DNA of 28,382 nucleotides from Nemertoderma westbladi (GCA_032718475.1 JAUCBJ010005638.1:1-28382); one strand, 5' to 3'. Numbered from the stretch's first letter, positions 9,776 through 20,366 are shown. Notes: generated by a model not told the origin, from the letters alone. Program-made: numbers and translations.

Positions 9776-10060
9776 GTCCCCAGATATGCGCAAGGGACAG
9801 TATTTAGAACGGTGTGTTTTCGTCAATATATAAAAACATTTTTTAATGTCCATTGCAACTACATACCGTATGGTCTGCAGAAAAACAATACAAAAACTAT
9901 TGTCCCCAGATGTGCGCAAGGGACAGTATTTAGAACGGTGTGTTTTCGTCAATATATAAAAACATTTTTTAATGTCCATTGCAACTACATACCGTATGGT
10001 CTGCAGAAAAACAATACAAAAACTATTGTCCCCAGATGTGCGCAAGGTACAGTACACAAT
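9776..10060 (+). repeat. 126-bp tandem repeat in right foldback arm
   Basis: GTCCCCAGATRTGCGCAAGG occurs at 9776, 9902 and 10028, exactly 126 bp apart. The first two units are almost identical, implying recent amplification or homogenisation. It includes CTACATACCGTATGGTCTGC, matching the left arm in reverse complement. Confidence 0.9.
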
Positions 10061-10822
10061 TTAGAATGGGTGTGTTTTCGTTGTGTTTATTATAATGTCT
10101 ATTTCCACTACAGTACGTAGAAGGGTCTAAAAAATTAAAGGTATAAAATTAATGATATAATTAATATAAATGAATGAGGTGAATGTAATTTGAATGATAA
10201 GAGTTATATCATATATCGTTGTGCTCCACTTTGTTTGTTTAAACATGAATTTAATTAGTGCCCCCGCAGAAAAAAAGTAGCAGTGGCCGTATTACGTATT
10301 TTTTTAAAAATTTCTACATGCTTGTATGCATAGTGCATGCGGTATTGTTTAGCACTATCGACTAAGTGAAAATCCATTGTTATAGTAACTGAGGAAAGTT
10401 GCACCACAAGGGGTGCTTAGGTAACTCATAAGTAAATATTAACTTTTACAATTATTCACGAGTGTATAAAAACAATAAAAAAAACATTATCTGGGGATTG
10501 CATGAGCTGCATTGTCTCAACGACAGACCTGACTAACTAATCCATAAATAATTGAACATAACTCATAATATACTTAATTTCAACCACAAACCGGGGTCGT
10601 TAAAAATTAAGCTCACTGGGGACATTGTGACGTCACAAAATGACGTAGATAATGTGTGTATACTTATCACTGTTATAGTGGGGACATCAATATTTACACC
10701 CCATACACACCGAACACATACGAGTGCGGCTTAACACAAACAAAGTGGGGACTGAGCCTAAATACGGTGAAATTTCATATTTAGACTAATTTGGCAATGA
10801 AGATTTCGAATTTCCAGTCAGA

Positions 10823-10866
10823 ACGTTCTGGGGACGTCCCCAGTTCGCGAAAGGTCCCCAGAACGT
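10823..10866. repeat. Nested palindromes at foldback right end
   Basis: Perfect 13-bp arms ACGTTCTGGGGAC (10823-10835) and GTCCCCAGAACGT (10854-10866) flank an 18-bp loop. The left arm also forms a perfect 16-bp palindrome, CTGGGGACGTCCCCAG (10828-10843). Confidence 0.9.
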
Positions 10867-10909
10867 GGGTATTGTATGGCACTTACGTCCACAGTATGTA
10901 GCGTTAACC

Positions 10910-11290
10910 AGTGCATTTCTTCAGGGCTGTGAAGGTTGACGGTTAAAATGCTAGTCTTTTTGGAGTTTACAAAAAGACCCACACTAGAAGCAACCTGCTC
11001 CGATGAAAAGGAGGAACCTTGGGGCTCCCTTTAGTGATTCTGACTGTACCCCTAAGTCATCATCAAAGTCTAGACCAGTAAAGTACAGTGCTGGATTTCC
11101 TCTACTACTTGTGCCTGTATGGTATTATTACCATGACCCTATTTTTATTAAGATGGTCTAAAGACATGGGTAGAACATAATCAACTACTGTAAAACTACA
11201 AATAAGAATGGTGCAAGTGTGTCACCCTAAACGACACCCCATAAGACTTCGAATGGATCTGTGTCACCATCAGCAGTGTAGGTCAATGTG
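10910..11290 (-). pseudogene. LINE copy 1, upstream piece
   Basis: The minus strand matches the QGD-to-KKTK part of the copy at 6072-6960. The catalytic FADD box reads FDDD near 11060. A block equivalent to LESLEGAQRLL follows, and then the ILTVN region ends at about 10910. Stops and shifts are present. Downstream homology resumes at 7170 on the other side of the foldback. Confidence 0.7.
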
Positions 11291-11331
11291 GTGTAATTCA
11301 CATGACAACAGTGTGTTATTAATTACACGAA

Positions 11332-11600
11332 GGTTCCACCTTGGTGTAGTGGTTGCATTGAATTCACATCTCCTGTAGGTCGTGGGTTCGATCCTCACAT
11401 GGGCCAGGGCAGTTTTCGTTTCGGCACGAATGCTTTAAAGGGACCAGCCAGGGCGCATCTCTGCCTTGCATCCTTAAGTGGTAGCTAAATGAGTACTGGA
11501 GTTTCCTCTGGGGAGTAAAGTTCTGGGGAGACCGCACTGGAAATAAGTCGTCAGACTTTGTGCGTAATCCCTGGCCTAGCGGCCGAAGAAAATTTACTTT
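11332..11600 (+). mobile_element. tRNA-derived SINE
   Basis: The head has an A box TGGTGTAGTGG (11342-11352) and a B box GGTTCGATCC (11385-11394), 43 bp apart, as in a tRNA-related RNA polymerase III promoter. A GC-richer body follows (AGCTAAATGAGTACTGGAG at about 11487 is a diverged echo of the core at 5505-5541), then a TTTACTTTACTTT tail. No target duplication was identified. 11601-11743 holds nothing recognisable. Confidence 0.75.
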
Positions 11601-11738
11601 ACTTTAATGAAATGAATTGGAGTTGAGCTGTTATTGCAACTGTAATAAATCATATTATTAACATATTTGAGGCCAGTAGCTCGGCCGTTAGAGATAGGAA
11701 ATGCAACATAACACTAGCCTGTTCAATAGAAGTGGATT

Positions 11739-11743
11739 AGATG
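11739..11743. other. Target-site duplication of BEL/Pao element, left
   Basis: AGATG directly precedes the 5' LTR TG and is repeated at 24543-24547 directly after the 3' LTR CA. Confidence 0.9.
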
Positions 11744-12915
11744 TGTAAAAGCTTTTGCGGAATTAGCTGGTTATTTTTCCCGCAAAGTACTCTGTAGGTG
11801 TTTTAACGGACATCAAAAGCCGTTTCCTTACTGTACCGGTGTTTTAGTGGACATAAAAAGCCATTTCTTCTGTATGTGTAATTTAGCGGACATAACTAGC
11901 AATTCTATGTCGCAATACGCTAAAATCCTTTTGAAACAGTGTAGTTACTATGACGACAGCTAACAGCTGATCTGTACACGTGGAGCTTTTTCTTTGTTCT
12001 CTGTCGTTTCTTTGTTCGGTCAACCAATCAGAGCGATTCTCCTGCTTTTTGTACAGAAACCTCCGGGAAATCGCGCAATGCATTATGGGTCAATGTTTAC
12101 CTTTTTTCCTGAGCCCAGAAGACCGGCTTTGGAATCTCTGTGGTTTCAGGCTTTAGCCCAACATTAGTAGGCTTAATCATAGAAATGTATATCTGTTATC
12201 TACTCACCTAATCATATTGTCAACTACAAACACCGCATTTTTACTGCTATTTACTGTCGGTCATTAATTATATCGGTTGATGGAATATTATTATATTTGG
12301 ATAATATCGATCAATAATCAGAAACAACCCTAATCTTCTTGATATACTGAAGGTTAGAGAGACCGGTTACATATAACAATTGCGACTTACATTAAAGTGG
12401 TTTTGGAGTGAATCTAATGCTATTTCATAGGCACTACATGAGTCGGTTGTTGTTCTCTTTATATGTGACTAAAATTAGTGAAGGTCGGCAGATCGGTGTG
12501 CAGCATTGTGCGGTAGTGTGCATGATTGTGACTGATAACAAAGCATCTCCTAAAGAATGCGCTATATACGTGAATCCATAGCCATCCCGTTGTGTCTAGT
12601 ATAAGTCATAACTCTGTTTACATATTTAGAGCGCCACGTCCTAAAGGAACTGTTAATATTTCCTGAAAGTGAATAATATTTGTCAGAAATTATATATTAA
12701 CGATCAGTCAAATAATACAGTAGGCCTACACCGCAATAAGGTCAAAGCTTCCGAATCCAGTCTCCCGGGTATATCCAGCGGGTGAATGGTCGCGCATAGA
12801 CTGGCTTCGGCTAATGTAGTGTATCAAATACTCGTCATAGGCTAAAGTCGATTTATAATCTAGAAGACACCCAAATTTGGCAGGTTAAACTGCTAAAGGT
12901 CTGAAAGCGCGAACA
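11744..12915 (+). repeat. BEL/Pao 5' LTR
   Basis: The LTR runs from TGTAAAAGC to GCGCGAACA. The proximal part has three GGACAT motifs (11808, 11849, 11888), each preceded by a TTTARYG-type block, forming an approximately 40-bp tandem array. A CCAATCAG box lies at 12024-12031. Both are also present in the diverged inverted LTR at 1-406, suggesting conserved promoter elements. By eye, nine substitutions and no indels separate it from the 3' LTR, about 99.2% identity. Confidence 0.93.
12024..12031 (+). promoter_or_regulatory. CCAAT box in BEL/Pao LTR
   Basis: CCAATCAG is a strong NF-Y type CCAAT box. It is kept in all three LTR copies in the window (also 23651-23658, and on the minus strand at 84-91). 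Confidence 0.5.
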
Positions 12916-13457
12916 ATAACAGATATAGCTTCTTTATTGCAACATAGGCAATAAAGCTGAAGTACCGGTCAACCGGTACCCCGTAGGCCTAACTACCTAA
13001 CCACCCGAACCGGTACTTACAGCAGTACAGGTACAGCAGTATTATTTCGATTGTGATATTGTATACCGGTAGGCTGTTTAAGAGATTAGGGACTGTACAC
13101 CCCTTGTTTCTTTTGGAGCTTACTTATTTCTGTCAGTTTTATTTATCTGTAAGTTAATATTGAGCAGAAGACGTGTAAGCCTGTTCAGATTGTACAGGTA
13201 ATTTGTAGGCTGGACTGTTGTTAAGTCTGAGGAGATTGTAGTGTGTGTAGAGCATATGTCCGAAAAAGTACTAGTTAGGAACGTAGGGGCTTCCAGTGCT
13301 GTGAGGTAAATCCCCTCGAAAGAATAAGTCGTACTACTCGGTTAGAACGCATACTAACTAACCATTTCGGAGTCTGCATATACTGTAGTTTGTTTAGGCT
13401 TGATAGTGGTCTGCCAGGGTTTGGTCTGTACTTTGTTTGTGTAGTCTGTACGGGTAG
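12916..13457 (+). other. BEL/Pao untranslated leader
   Basis: This lies between the 5' LTR and the first gag frame. It contains palindromic ACCGGT runs (12962-12980) and one TAGGCCTA. No open frame of note is present; a short AUG frame at 13256 ends after 17 codons. Confidence 0.6.
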
Positions 13458-13988
13458 CGTAATATTCTTATAGCAGCGGCAGCGGCAGAGGCTGAGGCTG
13501 AAAGAAAAGCGGCAGAAGCGGAAAGAAAGCAAGCAACAGAAGAAGCGGAAAGAAAAGCGGCAGAGGCAGTGGCAGAAGCAGAACGGAGAGCGTCTGAAGA
13601 GACCACTCAACTAGAGTTGGAAAATATTCAAGAGAATCAAGACTGCATAAATAAACAGTTAACAGCTAGTCAAATGCAGATGATGAGTCGATCTACTCCC
13701 AAAAGACAGGGATATACATCATCTGATGAAGGCGATACCACCGATCCTGAAGGCGGAGGAAATAGATCTCGTCTAAGTAGACGTAGAAGAATGTCCCACC
13801 ATCAGAAATTGCCTGATTTGCCCCCAGCTGTTAGAAGGCAACTAACTAACACAAACTTAGGTAGTACAGAACCCACAGACCATATAATTAAAATAGAGAG
13901 ACTCCCTACTATAGTAGATGAGCCTGAAATAATTAGGCCTGTTCTCGAAGCCACCCTATTCGGTGATAGAGACACCTGTACTCCCTGA
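13458..13988 (+). pseudogene. BEL/Pao gag N-terminal part (charged helix)
   Basis: The frame is open from 13458 but the first AUG is at 13569, inside the run. From 13473 it encodes a dense Ala/Glu/Arg/Lys repeat (EAERKAAEAERKQATEEAER) expected to form a long charged or coiled-coil helix. A polar, Ser/Arg-rich region follows (NRSRLSRRRRMSHHQKLPDL). The DNA of the repeat is almost pure purine on this strand apart from GCG/GCA codons. The natural start was probably lost upstream through frame disruption. Homology continues in frame 1 after about 13965, implying a frameshift there. Confidence 0.6.
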
Positions 13989-15873
13989 ACCTACCTCTAA
14001 ATTCCCTCTGCACAGCACTAAGCTACCTGTGCCCCACAGAACCACCCCAGAAAATGTTCATGTCCTGGACTCCGAGCGAAATATTAATGATTTGTCGCCC
14101 GTTGTCCCTCGTCTGCCCGCTACAACGTTGGCGCCTCCCGCTTCGGCGGTCAAGTGGGTAGATGAGGGACGACGGGAGATGGGTCTCCTGCTCGGGCAGC
14201 TGAGGGAACACCGTTCTCGCTCCTCTCAGCAGGTCCAGGAGATGGAGGGAACTGTGCAGAAGTTGAAGGGAACAATTAGAGAGAGTAGGTTAGAGTTGCA
14301 AGAAGTGCAGCAAAGTATCGCGTTAGATAAATTAGTAAATACACAAAAGGGTATACCACCACCCCCTGTAACAATGTGTCAACCTGTTAGGTCTGAAGTA
14401 TTTCATGCGCACAGTGTGGAGCCTACACGCATCTATACTGCTAGCGAAGTGGAAACTCCTATAGTAAACCCTATTAAGGGTAATTATAAACCTGTTGACA
14501 ATGATATTCCATATAGACTTGATAATAATCCGAGAAATTTATATACCGATAACTCGATATTAAATAACACGATGGCCCAAGAAAGTTTTACGCGTCAAAT
14601 GGCTAGAACCGAAGCCCGTCAAGCGGTAAAGGTGGGAGAGATCGTCAAGTTCAATGGAGATGAGATGAAATGGTTACCTTTTAATGAATATTACAAAGAT
14701 AACATACAGAACTCTGTGCTATCTAACGGAGAGAAACTTAGATTCCTCATCGAGTGCTTGGAGGGATCTCCCAAGTTAATGGCGTTAAAGTTTATTGGAC
14801 ATCCAGATGGATTAAGACAAGTTTGGGATACCCTAAACATCAGGTATGGTAATAGGAATAACATAGCTAAGTATTTGTATGCAAAATTGGTAGCGCCCCG
14901 AAAATTCATTAGCAGCGGGATTATAGAGTTTTCCGATGAGATTCAGGAGATCTGTAGACAATTAGATTGGCTAGGTAAGTCTCATGAATATCAGAGTTCT
15001 ATGGTTATTGGAGCCGTGGCCTCTACTTTACCAAAGGGTGGAGTAGGTACACGCTGGGATAAGAAAGTGTTATATATGATGGAACAACAATGACGAGACC
15101 CTACCATGGCTGATCTCATGTCATTCTTGGATGGAGAAGTGAAATTACAACTCCTAAAGCAGTCCAGAGAGAAGACACCTGAAAACAAGGTAAGTGAGAA
15201 ACCCGTTTCTAGGAGAAAGGTAACACCAGTGTGTTATACCGACGACGGCGAAAGCCAGGCTTCTCAAGGAGAGGACAGCGGGAAAGACACTGAAAGATCT
15301 TATTATGTCAACAAAACGCCTAAAGACGTAAGTAAATTCAAGTCTCGAACCAATGACAGGAGAGAACAGGTAAGAAAAACTCCTCCTACGTCTCCTAAGA
15401 GAATTCAGGTAAGAAAGCCCGAAGAAAGAACGAGTGTGCACAACGTTACTCAAAATAAGGTAAGTAACATCAAACCGAAATGCGCGCTGTGTGACAGGCC
15501 CCACCGTTTGAATGTGTGCGATGAATTCCTAAAGAAATCATTAAAGGATAGACGGGAAGTCATGTGGGATAAGCGGTTGTGTTATAATTGCCTCAGACAA
15601 GGACGCCAATGGCGAACCTGTTACTCCGACCTAAGGTGTGCAAAGTGCGGTGCGAAACATCATATCTTGTTGCACACTGAATTCGAGCGAAACAGCCCGA
15701 GTCAGGTAAGTGAGTCCGAACTACATGTCCAATTCAGTGATGTGAACGACACTGACCAAAGTTCTGAGATGGAAGGATTCTATACGGACGAATTCTCCGA
15801 CGAAGACGAATCCTGTTACATGATAAATACCGCAGTGTATCGAGCACTTACGTATGAAAAGGACACCGAATAG
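13963..15873 (+). pseudogene. gag: BEL/Pao gag central and C-terminal part
   Basis: One frame is interrupted by a single TGA at 15091-15093. The first half has a Pro-rich stretch, a coiled-coil-like segment (MEGTVQKLKGTIRESRLELQ) and a BEL-type Gag domain (VKFNGDEMKWLPFNEYYKD ... LRFLIECLEG ... WDTLNIRYGN). The second half, after the stop, has a basic region with repeated KVS/QVR motifs, then CALCDRPHRLNVC (CX2CX3HX4C), CYNCLRQGRQWRTC (the usual GH His replaced by Arg) and CAKCGAKHHILLH, the usual cysteine-histidine set of BEL/Pao Gag. Five in-frame copies of AG-GTAAG lie at 15187-15711. The last frame ends with TAG at 15871. Confidence 0.85.
15187..15711 (+). promoter_or_regulatory. Cluster of consensus 5' splice-site sequences in gag
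   Basis: AAGGTAAGT (15187), CAGGTAAGA (15367), CAGGTAAGA (15406), AAGGTAAGT (15457) and CAGGTAAGT (15703) each match the metazoan donor consensus MAG-GTRAGT at eight or nine positions. A sixth, TAGGTAAGT, is at 14972. The five are in the same codon phase (V-S or V-R). Whether any is used is unknown. Confidence 0.6.
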
Positions 15874-16114
15874 CGAGCTCACCCTAACTACTTCTGACCG
15901 ACAACCATCTTGGAAAGCACCAACTTCCAATGTAGGAATCCGAGAATTTCCTGTAGTACAGTTAAGGGTCCACGGACCTACAAGGAGTTATATAGTGAAC
16001 GGCCTCCTTGACTCCGGTAGCACAGGAACATTCATCGACAAAGAACTAGCCGAAGACATCTTTGCTGGACAACCCAAGTTCCGAACTAAGTTAAACATGT
16101 CAGGAATTATGTAG
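15854..16114 (+). pseudogene. BEL/Pao aspartic protease, N-terminal part
   Basis: This fragment is in frame 2, +1 relative to gag, overlapping its end. It contains VQLRVHGPTRSYIVNGLLDS with the active-site DSGSTGTFI, as in the DUF1758 protease of BEL/Pao. It stops at TAG (16112-16114), and the protein continues in frame 3 from about 16158, so a lesion lies between. Whether the gag-to-protease shift is natural or decay is open; I see no obvious slippery site. Confidence 0.75.
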
Positions 16115-16157
16115 GTTTGGAAATCTACAGTAATAGAGTGATTATTATGTAGGTGCG

Positions 16158-17078
16158 TTGTCCACCCCCCAGGACGAACTAGGAGAACATAGTATAAGGT
16201 CAGTAAAAATGGTGGCGATAAAGAACTTCGCTACCAGCCAAGTAGAACCTTATAACTGGGATGAGGACGATTCCACCCAGCAGCTTAATATACCTAGATT
16301 CAACACAGATTATCCTGGAGTGCAAATACTCATCGGTCAAAATGCGCATGAGGCGCTCGAGACATTGGAGAAACGGCCTGCTCAACCGCAACCACTACAA
16401 GCCTATGCGGGAAGAACTAGAGTGGGTTGGTACTTTACTGGCCCTTCCCGTAGAACTCTCATGGAAAGATTACCAAAAGATCAGGTATATCAAGTAAGAG
16501 AATGGGAAGTGGAGAGCAGTGAGTTAGACGATCCAACTGAGGGAACACCATACTCCTCAGATAACGACGATATCCACCAACTCTTCGACGAGGAGAATAC
16601 CATTGATCTCCTTACGGAAAACGAGACTTGGCAAAACCAAGTGAACCTATGTCAGCTCATTCGTCCATCAGAACGAGTCGACTATAACGACGAACTGAAT
16701 GACGTCATTGAACGTTATAATGCAAAAACTCGGGATGAACACGCCGTATGATTCTTTACTCAAGAGGCTGTAGAGCCCAATTCCTACGATAAGGCCCTAT
16801 CGGTAGAAGAAGAAAGAGCCAAGCAGATCCAAGAGACAACTACACGTTTTCTTAAAGATCAAGGTAGATATGAAATCGGTCTACCTTTCCGAAAGCGAGA
16901 ACCAAAGTTCATAAACAACAGACCCTTAGCGGAGAAAAGAATTGCTCAACTACATCGACGTCTTACGGCAAATTCTTCAGCTAAAGAAATGTATCAGACG
17001 CAGTTGAAGAAATTTATTAACAAAGGATATGCGGAGCGAGTACCGGAAGAAACACCTATAACTGAGATAACCTGGTAA
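16158..17078 (+). pseudogene. BEL/Pao protease C-terminus and pol N-terminal region
   Basis: Frame 3 continues through an internal TGA (16749-16751) to TAA at 17076-17078. The first part reads FNTDYPGVQILIGQNAHEAL and RVGWYFTGPS, the late protease region of BEL/Pao. After the TGA come SVEEERAKQIQETTTRFLKD, DQGRYEIGLPFRKR and RPLAEKRIAQLHRRL, the conserved block that precedes reverse transcriptase in this group. The next frame begins at about 17090 in frame 1, so at least one further frameshift is present. Confidence 0.8.
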
Positions 17079-17097
17079 ACCTTATGAGGTACGAGTA

Positions 17098-19548
17098 GTG
17101 TTTGACGGCTCCGCCCTTTACATGGGCCAATCCCTTAATTCCGAGTTGTTACCAGGACCTAACTTACTCCAATCCTTGTTGGGAATACTCTTAAGATTAC
17201 GACAATATTCGATCGCTTTCGCCTCCGATATAGAAGGCATGTTCTTACAAGTCAAGGCGCTGGATAGGGATCGAGATAGCCTACGATTTCTGTGGTGGCC
17301 TGAAGGAGACCTCAACCAGAAACCGGTGGAATATTGGATGACCATCCAGGCTTTTGGGATAATCTCGAGCCCTTCAAACGCCTGTTCAGTGGTGCGCACC
17401 ACTGCTGATGACAACCGGGAAGCCTTCTCTAAAGAGGTGATCACCAACATCAAACGGGATATATACATGAACGACAATTTAAAATCCCTTCCATCAGTCG
17501 AAGAAGCCATTGATGTCGCCAAAGGAATGGTATAGTGCTTAAAAAGAGGTGGATTTCGGTTAACTAAATTCACCAGCAACTCCCGTGAGTTTCTGGAATC
17601 GATCCCGGTAGAAGATCGAGGAGCGAAAGACCTAGACCTAATCAAAGATGATCTTCCAGAAACCAAGACACTCGGTTTGAAATGGGACACAGAGAGAGAT
17701 ATCCTGTTTTTCCAGCTAAAACAGCGAGATAATCCCGTTCGAACTAAACGGTTTTGTTTAAGTATCCTGAGCACTTATTTCGATCCATTGGGATTTATTA
17801 GCCCAGTTATATTGATTGCTCGGAGTTTAGTACAACAAATGTGGCTTGAAAACCACTCATGGGACAATCCACTCAAGGGAGAATTATTAAAGAAGTGGAT
17901 GAAATGGGAAGATTCTCTATCAGCCATCGAGAACTTTATAATTTGCCGTTCATATTTTGGTCATGTTCTCCCTACGTATTCCTATCAACTCCACGTGTTT
18001 GGAGACGCCAGCGATATGGGAATAGGTATAGTAGCCTACCTGAGAGTTGAAACTCCGGATGGAATCAAGGTCGCCTTGGTTACCTCTAAGGCGTTGATAA
18101 ACAACAAGTTGAAAGTTCCTCGAGCGGAGTTAAAGGCGGCTCTATACGCTACAGCCATCGGCCGGAATGTAACAGAACAGATCGACTATCCACTGGAGAA
18201 AACTGTCTATTGGACCGATGCTTTACTCGTGTTGGAGTATATAACCAATGAAGTCTGTCAGTTCAGCATCTTCGTTACCAACAGAGTAGCCATTATACTT
18301 AGTCGCACGAAGATGGATCAATGGAGACATTGCCCCGGAACGATTAATCCAGCAGACATCGCCTCCAGGGGAGCAACTCCACAAGAACTGATAGATACTC
18401 CAGACTGGTTAGGTGGACCCGACTTCCTGTATAAAGAAGAAGAAGAATAGCCTCCTCATCTTACTACGGCTGAGATTAGACAGGCCAAGGGAGCGGAGAA
18501 AGTCAAACCTAAAACTCGGGCGAGTAAATCGAAGTTATTTAAACCTATGGTAGATCTGTCTGTACTACACACTTCCGGAGACGACGCTTTGGATCCGAAA
18601 CCCACAGCCACAAATAAGTCTGTTGTGGAAATCCGTGAGAAGGATTGGAAATCTGGAATACCAGACGTCTCGCAAGGACTCTCACCTCTCCTGCAGAGAG
18701 CTATATATCACTACAGTTCCTGGAATCGGCTCTGTAAGGCCGTTACATATTTAAAACGATGTTTTCATCATCACTACTACGGGACGAAGACCAATAGTGA
18801 TACCGCTCCACTGACGTCGGTGCAGGTCCATGTTGTTAAAGATCTTCCCAAATATAAGATATCCGACAGGTTTCTGAAGGAGAAGATCAGTTATCAGGAG
18901 CATGAAGAAACCAACAAGCAGATGCTGAGACTCCTGCAATGCTATGAGGATTCTGATAAGTATTTCCTGTTGTTGAGAAATCCACAGATGCGCTTAAGGG
19001 ATCGTTTCTCTAGCACAATGATAGATGGGTTGATATGTGTTGGAGGAAGATTAACGAATGCTTCATTATCCTTTGACACTAAGTTTCCCATACTCATTAA
19101 AAATCTTGAGATACAAGTCAAGATGATTGTAGATGTTCACAGCAAACTTTATCATGCTGGTAAAGAACGAGTTCTTAGTGAAATTCGAACTCGCTATTAT
19201 TTTTATAAACCCCGTAGAGCTCTGAACCAAGTTCTTAGGAACTGCATACCCTGTAGGAAAGCATTCAGTAGGCCTTTAACACAGCGAGAGGCAGAATTAC
19301 CTAGGGAACGAGTAAGCTTCTATGAACCACCCTTTACTAATACCGGTGTAGATTTATTTGGCCCTATTGAAATATATCGTGCTAGGACTATAGTCAAGAG
19401 ATGGTGTGTCATCTTTGTTTGTATGACTTGTAGAGCTATCCATCTCGATATGGTGAACGATTTATCTACCAACAGCTTCCTATTGAGTTTACGACGACAG
19501 ATCGCTCACGACGACAGATCGCTCACTTTGGAACTAGTAACACGATGA
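17098..19548 (+). pseudogene. pol: BEL/Pao pol: reverse transcriptase, RNase H, integrase N-terminus
   Basis: Frame 1 carries two in-frame TAG stops (17533 and 18448). Reverse transcriptase starts with VFDGSA ... SLNSELLPGPNL, and the first catalytic Asp is in FASDIEGMF (17227). The second box reads IYMNDN (17461-17478) where YVDD is usual, so one catalytic Asp is Asn. A connection region follows (LSTYFDPLGFISPVIL). RNase H has FGDASDMG (18004), PRAELKA and WTDALLVL; the ending INPADIASRG is typical of the group. After the second stop comes the integrase zinc domain (HAGKERV ... CIPCRK) and first core acid (GVDLFGPI, 19351). The frame is lost at a 17-bp duplication (19491-19524). Confidence 0.9.
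19491..19524 (+). repeat. 17-bp tandem duplication causing a frameshift
   Basis: ACGACGACAGATCGCTC occurs twice in a row (19491-19507 and 19508-19524) inside the integrase core. Seventeen extra bases shift the reading from frame 1 to frame 3, exactly the frame in which integrase continues. Confidence 0.95.
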
Positions 19549-20366
19549 GATCTGATAAAGGAACGAACTTCATTGGTGCCAACAATGAAATCGAAGCTTA
19601 CGTCAAGGATTGGAACCAAAGACAGGTGGACGATCAGCTAAGGGTAACAGCGTCTAGCTGGACCTTCAACGCCGCCGACGCCCCTTGGTGGGGAGGAAGT
19701 TGGGAGAGATTAATCAGGAGCATGAAGACCGCATTTCACTTTATAGTGCCGTGCCGCGCGTATCTCACCGACGAACTTTTGCGGACGTTAATGGAGGAAA
19801 TCGCCGCCTATCTCAACGAGAGACCGCTTATGCCAGTCTCATCGAGTCCCGATTCCCTGGAAGCGCTAACACCCGTGCACTTCCTACTGAAAAAACCTGT
19901 AGCCATGCTCCCACAATCGGAAATCACAGACGGAGACGAATACTGCCGGCAAACTTGGCAACTTATGCAGTTGTTATCCCGTCATTTCGCTGACCATTTC
20001 GAAAAACATTATCTGCCCACGCTACAACTTCGAACTAAGTGGTTTGCGCAGCAAGAAAACGTCAGCGCTGGAGACATGGTCCTTATTGTGGATTCAGATC
20101 TTCCACGTAAGTGGTGGCAGACAGGTCGTATCATCGAGACTCACATCTCGGATGATGGTTTGGTGCGATCGGTAGAACTCATCGTCATGCGACGTATCTT
20201 CAAGAAACCGGGAATTGTCTTCGAGACACAGCAGCTCAATCGCCCAGTTGGTCGTTTATGTTTACTGGAAAGAGACAGAGAACTCTCCGGAAACTATGGA
20301 AGGCAAGATACTCTTCCCACGACCACCTCCCTAATCCAACAAACATCTAGGGACTCCCCAGCTTAG
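19545..20366 (+). pseudogene. BEL/Pao integrase core and C-terminal domain
   Basis: This continues integrase in frame 3: MRSDKGTNFIGA carries the second catalytic Asp and PWWGGSWERLIRSMK the catalytic Glu. A C-terminal domain follows (SAGDMVLIVDSDLPRKWWQT, then GRIIETHISDDGLVRSVEL), matching the DUF5641 domain at the end of BEL/Pao Pol. It ends at TAG 20364-20366. This 822-bp block has no internal stop, better preserved than the pol regions before it. Confidence 0.88.

Larger units (their letters stand above)
7188..10903. mobile_element. Long foldback element (about 1.1-kb inverted arms)
   Basis: The left arm (about 7.2-8.31 kb) and right arm (about 9.716-10.90 kb) are diverged reverse complements. 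Clear paired blocks are 7619-7660 with 10440-10478 (TTTTTATACACTCGTGAATAATT), 7718-7760 with 10356-10395 (the AACAATGGGTTTTCACTTAGTCGAT region), and 8300-8313 with 9716-9727. The outer 200-300 bp align poorly, so the ends are approximate. The element splits a LINE copy (pieces at 10910-11290 and 6965-7170), which supports insertion. No transposase frame is visible. Layout is similar to Drosophila FB and sea urchin TU foldback elements, where long arms carry tandem subrepeats. Confidence 0.7.

Noticed and set aside
9695-10057. Repeated 42-residue open frames in the 126-bp arrays (also 8010-8315)
   Set aside because: A period divisible by three keeps frames open on both strands, so these are repeat artefacts without protein-like conservation.
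7184-10907. TTAA at both ends of the foldback as a piggyBac signature
   Set aside because: The terminal sequences match only about 12 of 17 positions and the joined LINE flanks leave unexplained extra bases, so the TTAA match may be chance.
11332-11405. A functional tRNA gene
   Set aside because: A and B boxes are present, but no proper acceptor stem closes and the sequence continues into a SINE body and tail.
13306-13473. Possible intron joining a short frame at 13256 to gag
   Set aside because: GAG-GTAAAT at 13303 and a TTATAG acceptor at 13473 look plausible, but splicing there would put gag out of phase and hit a stop soon after.
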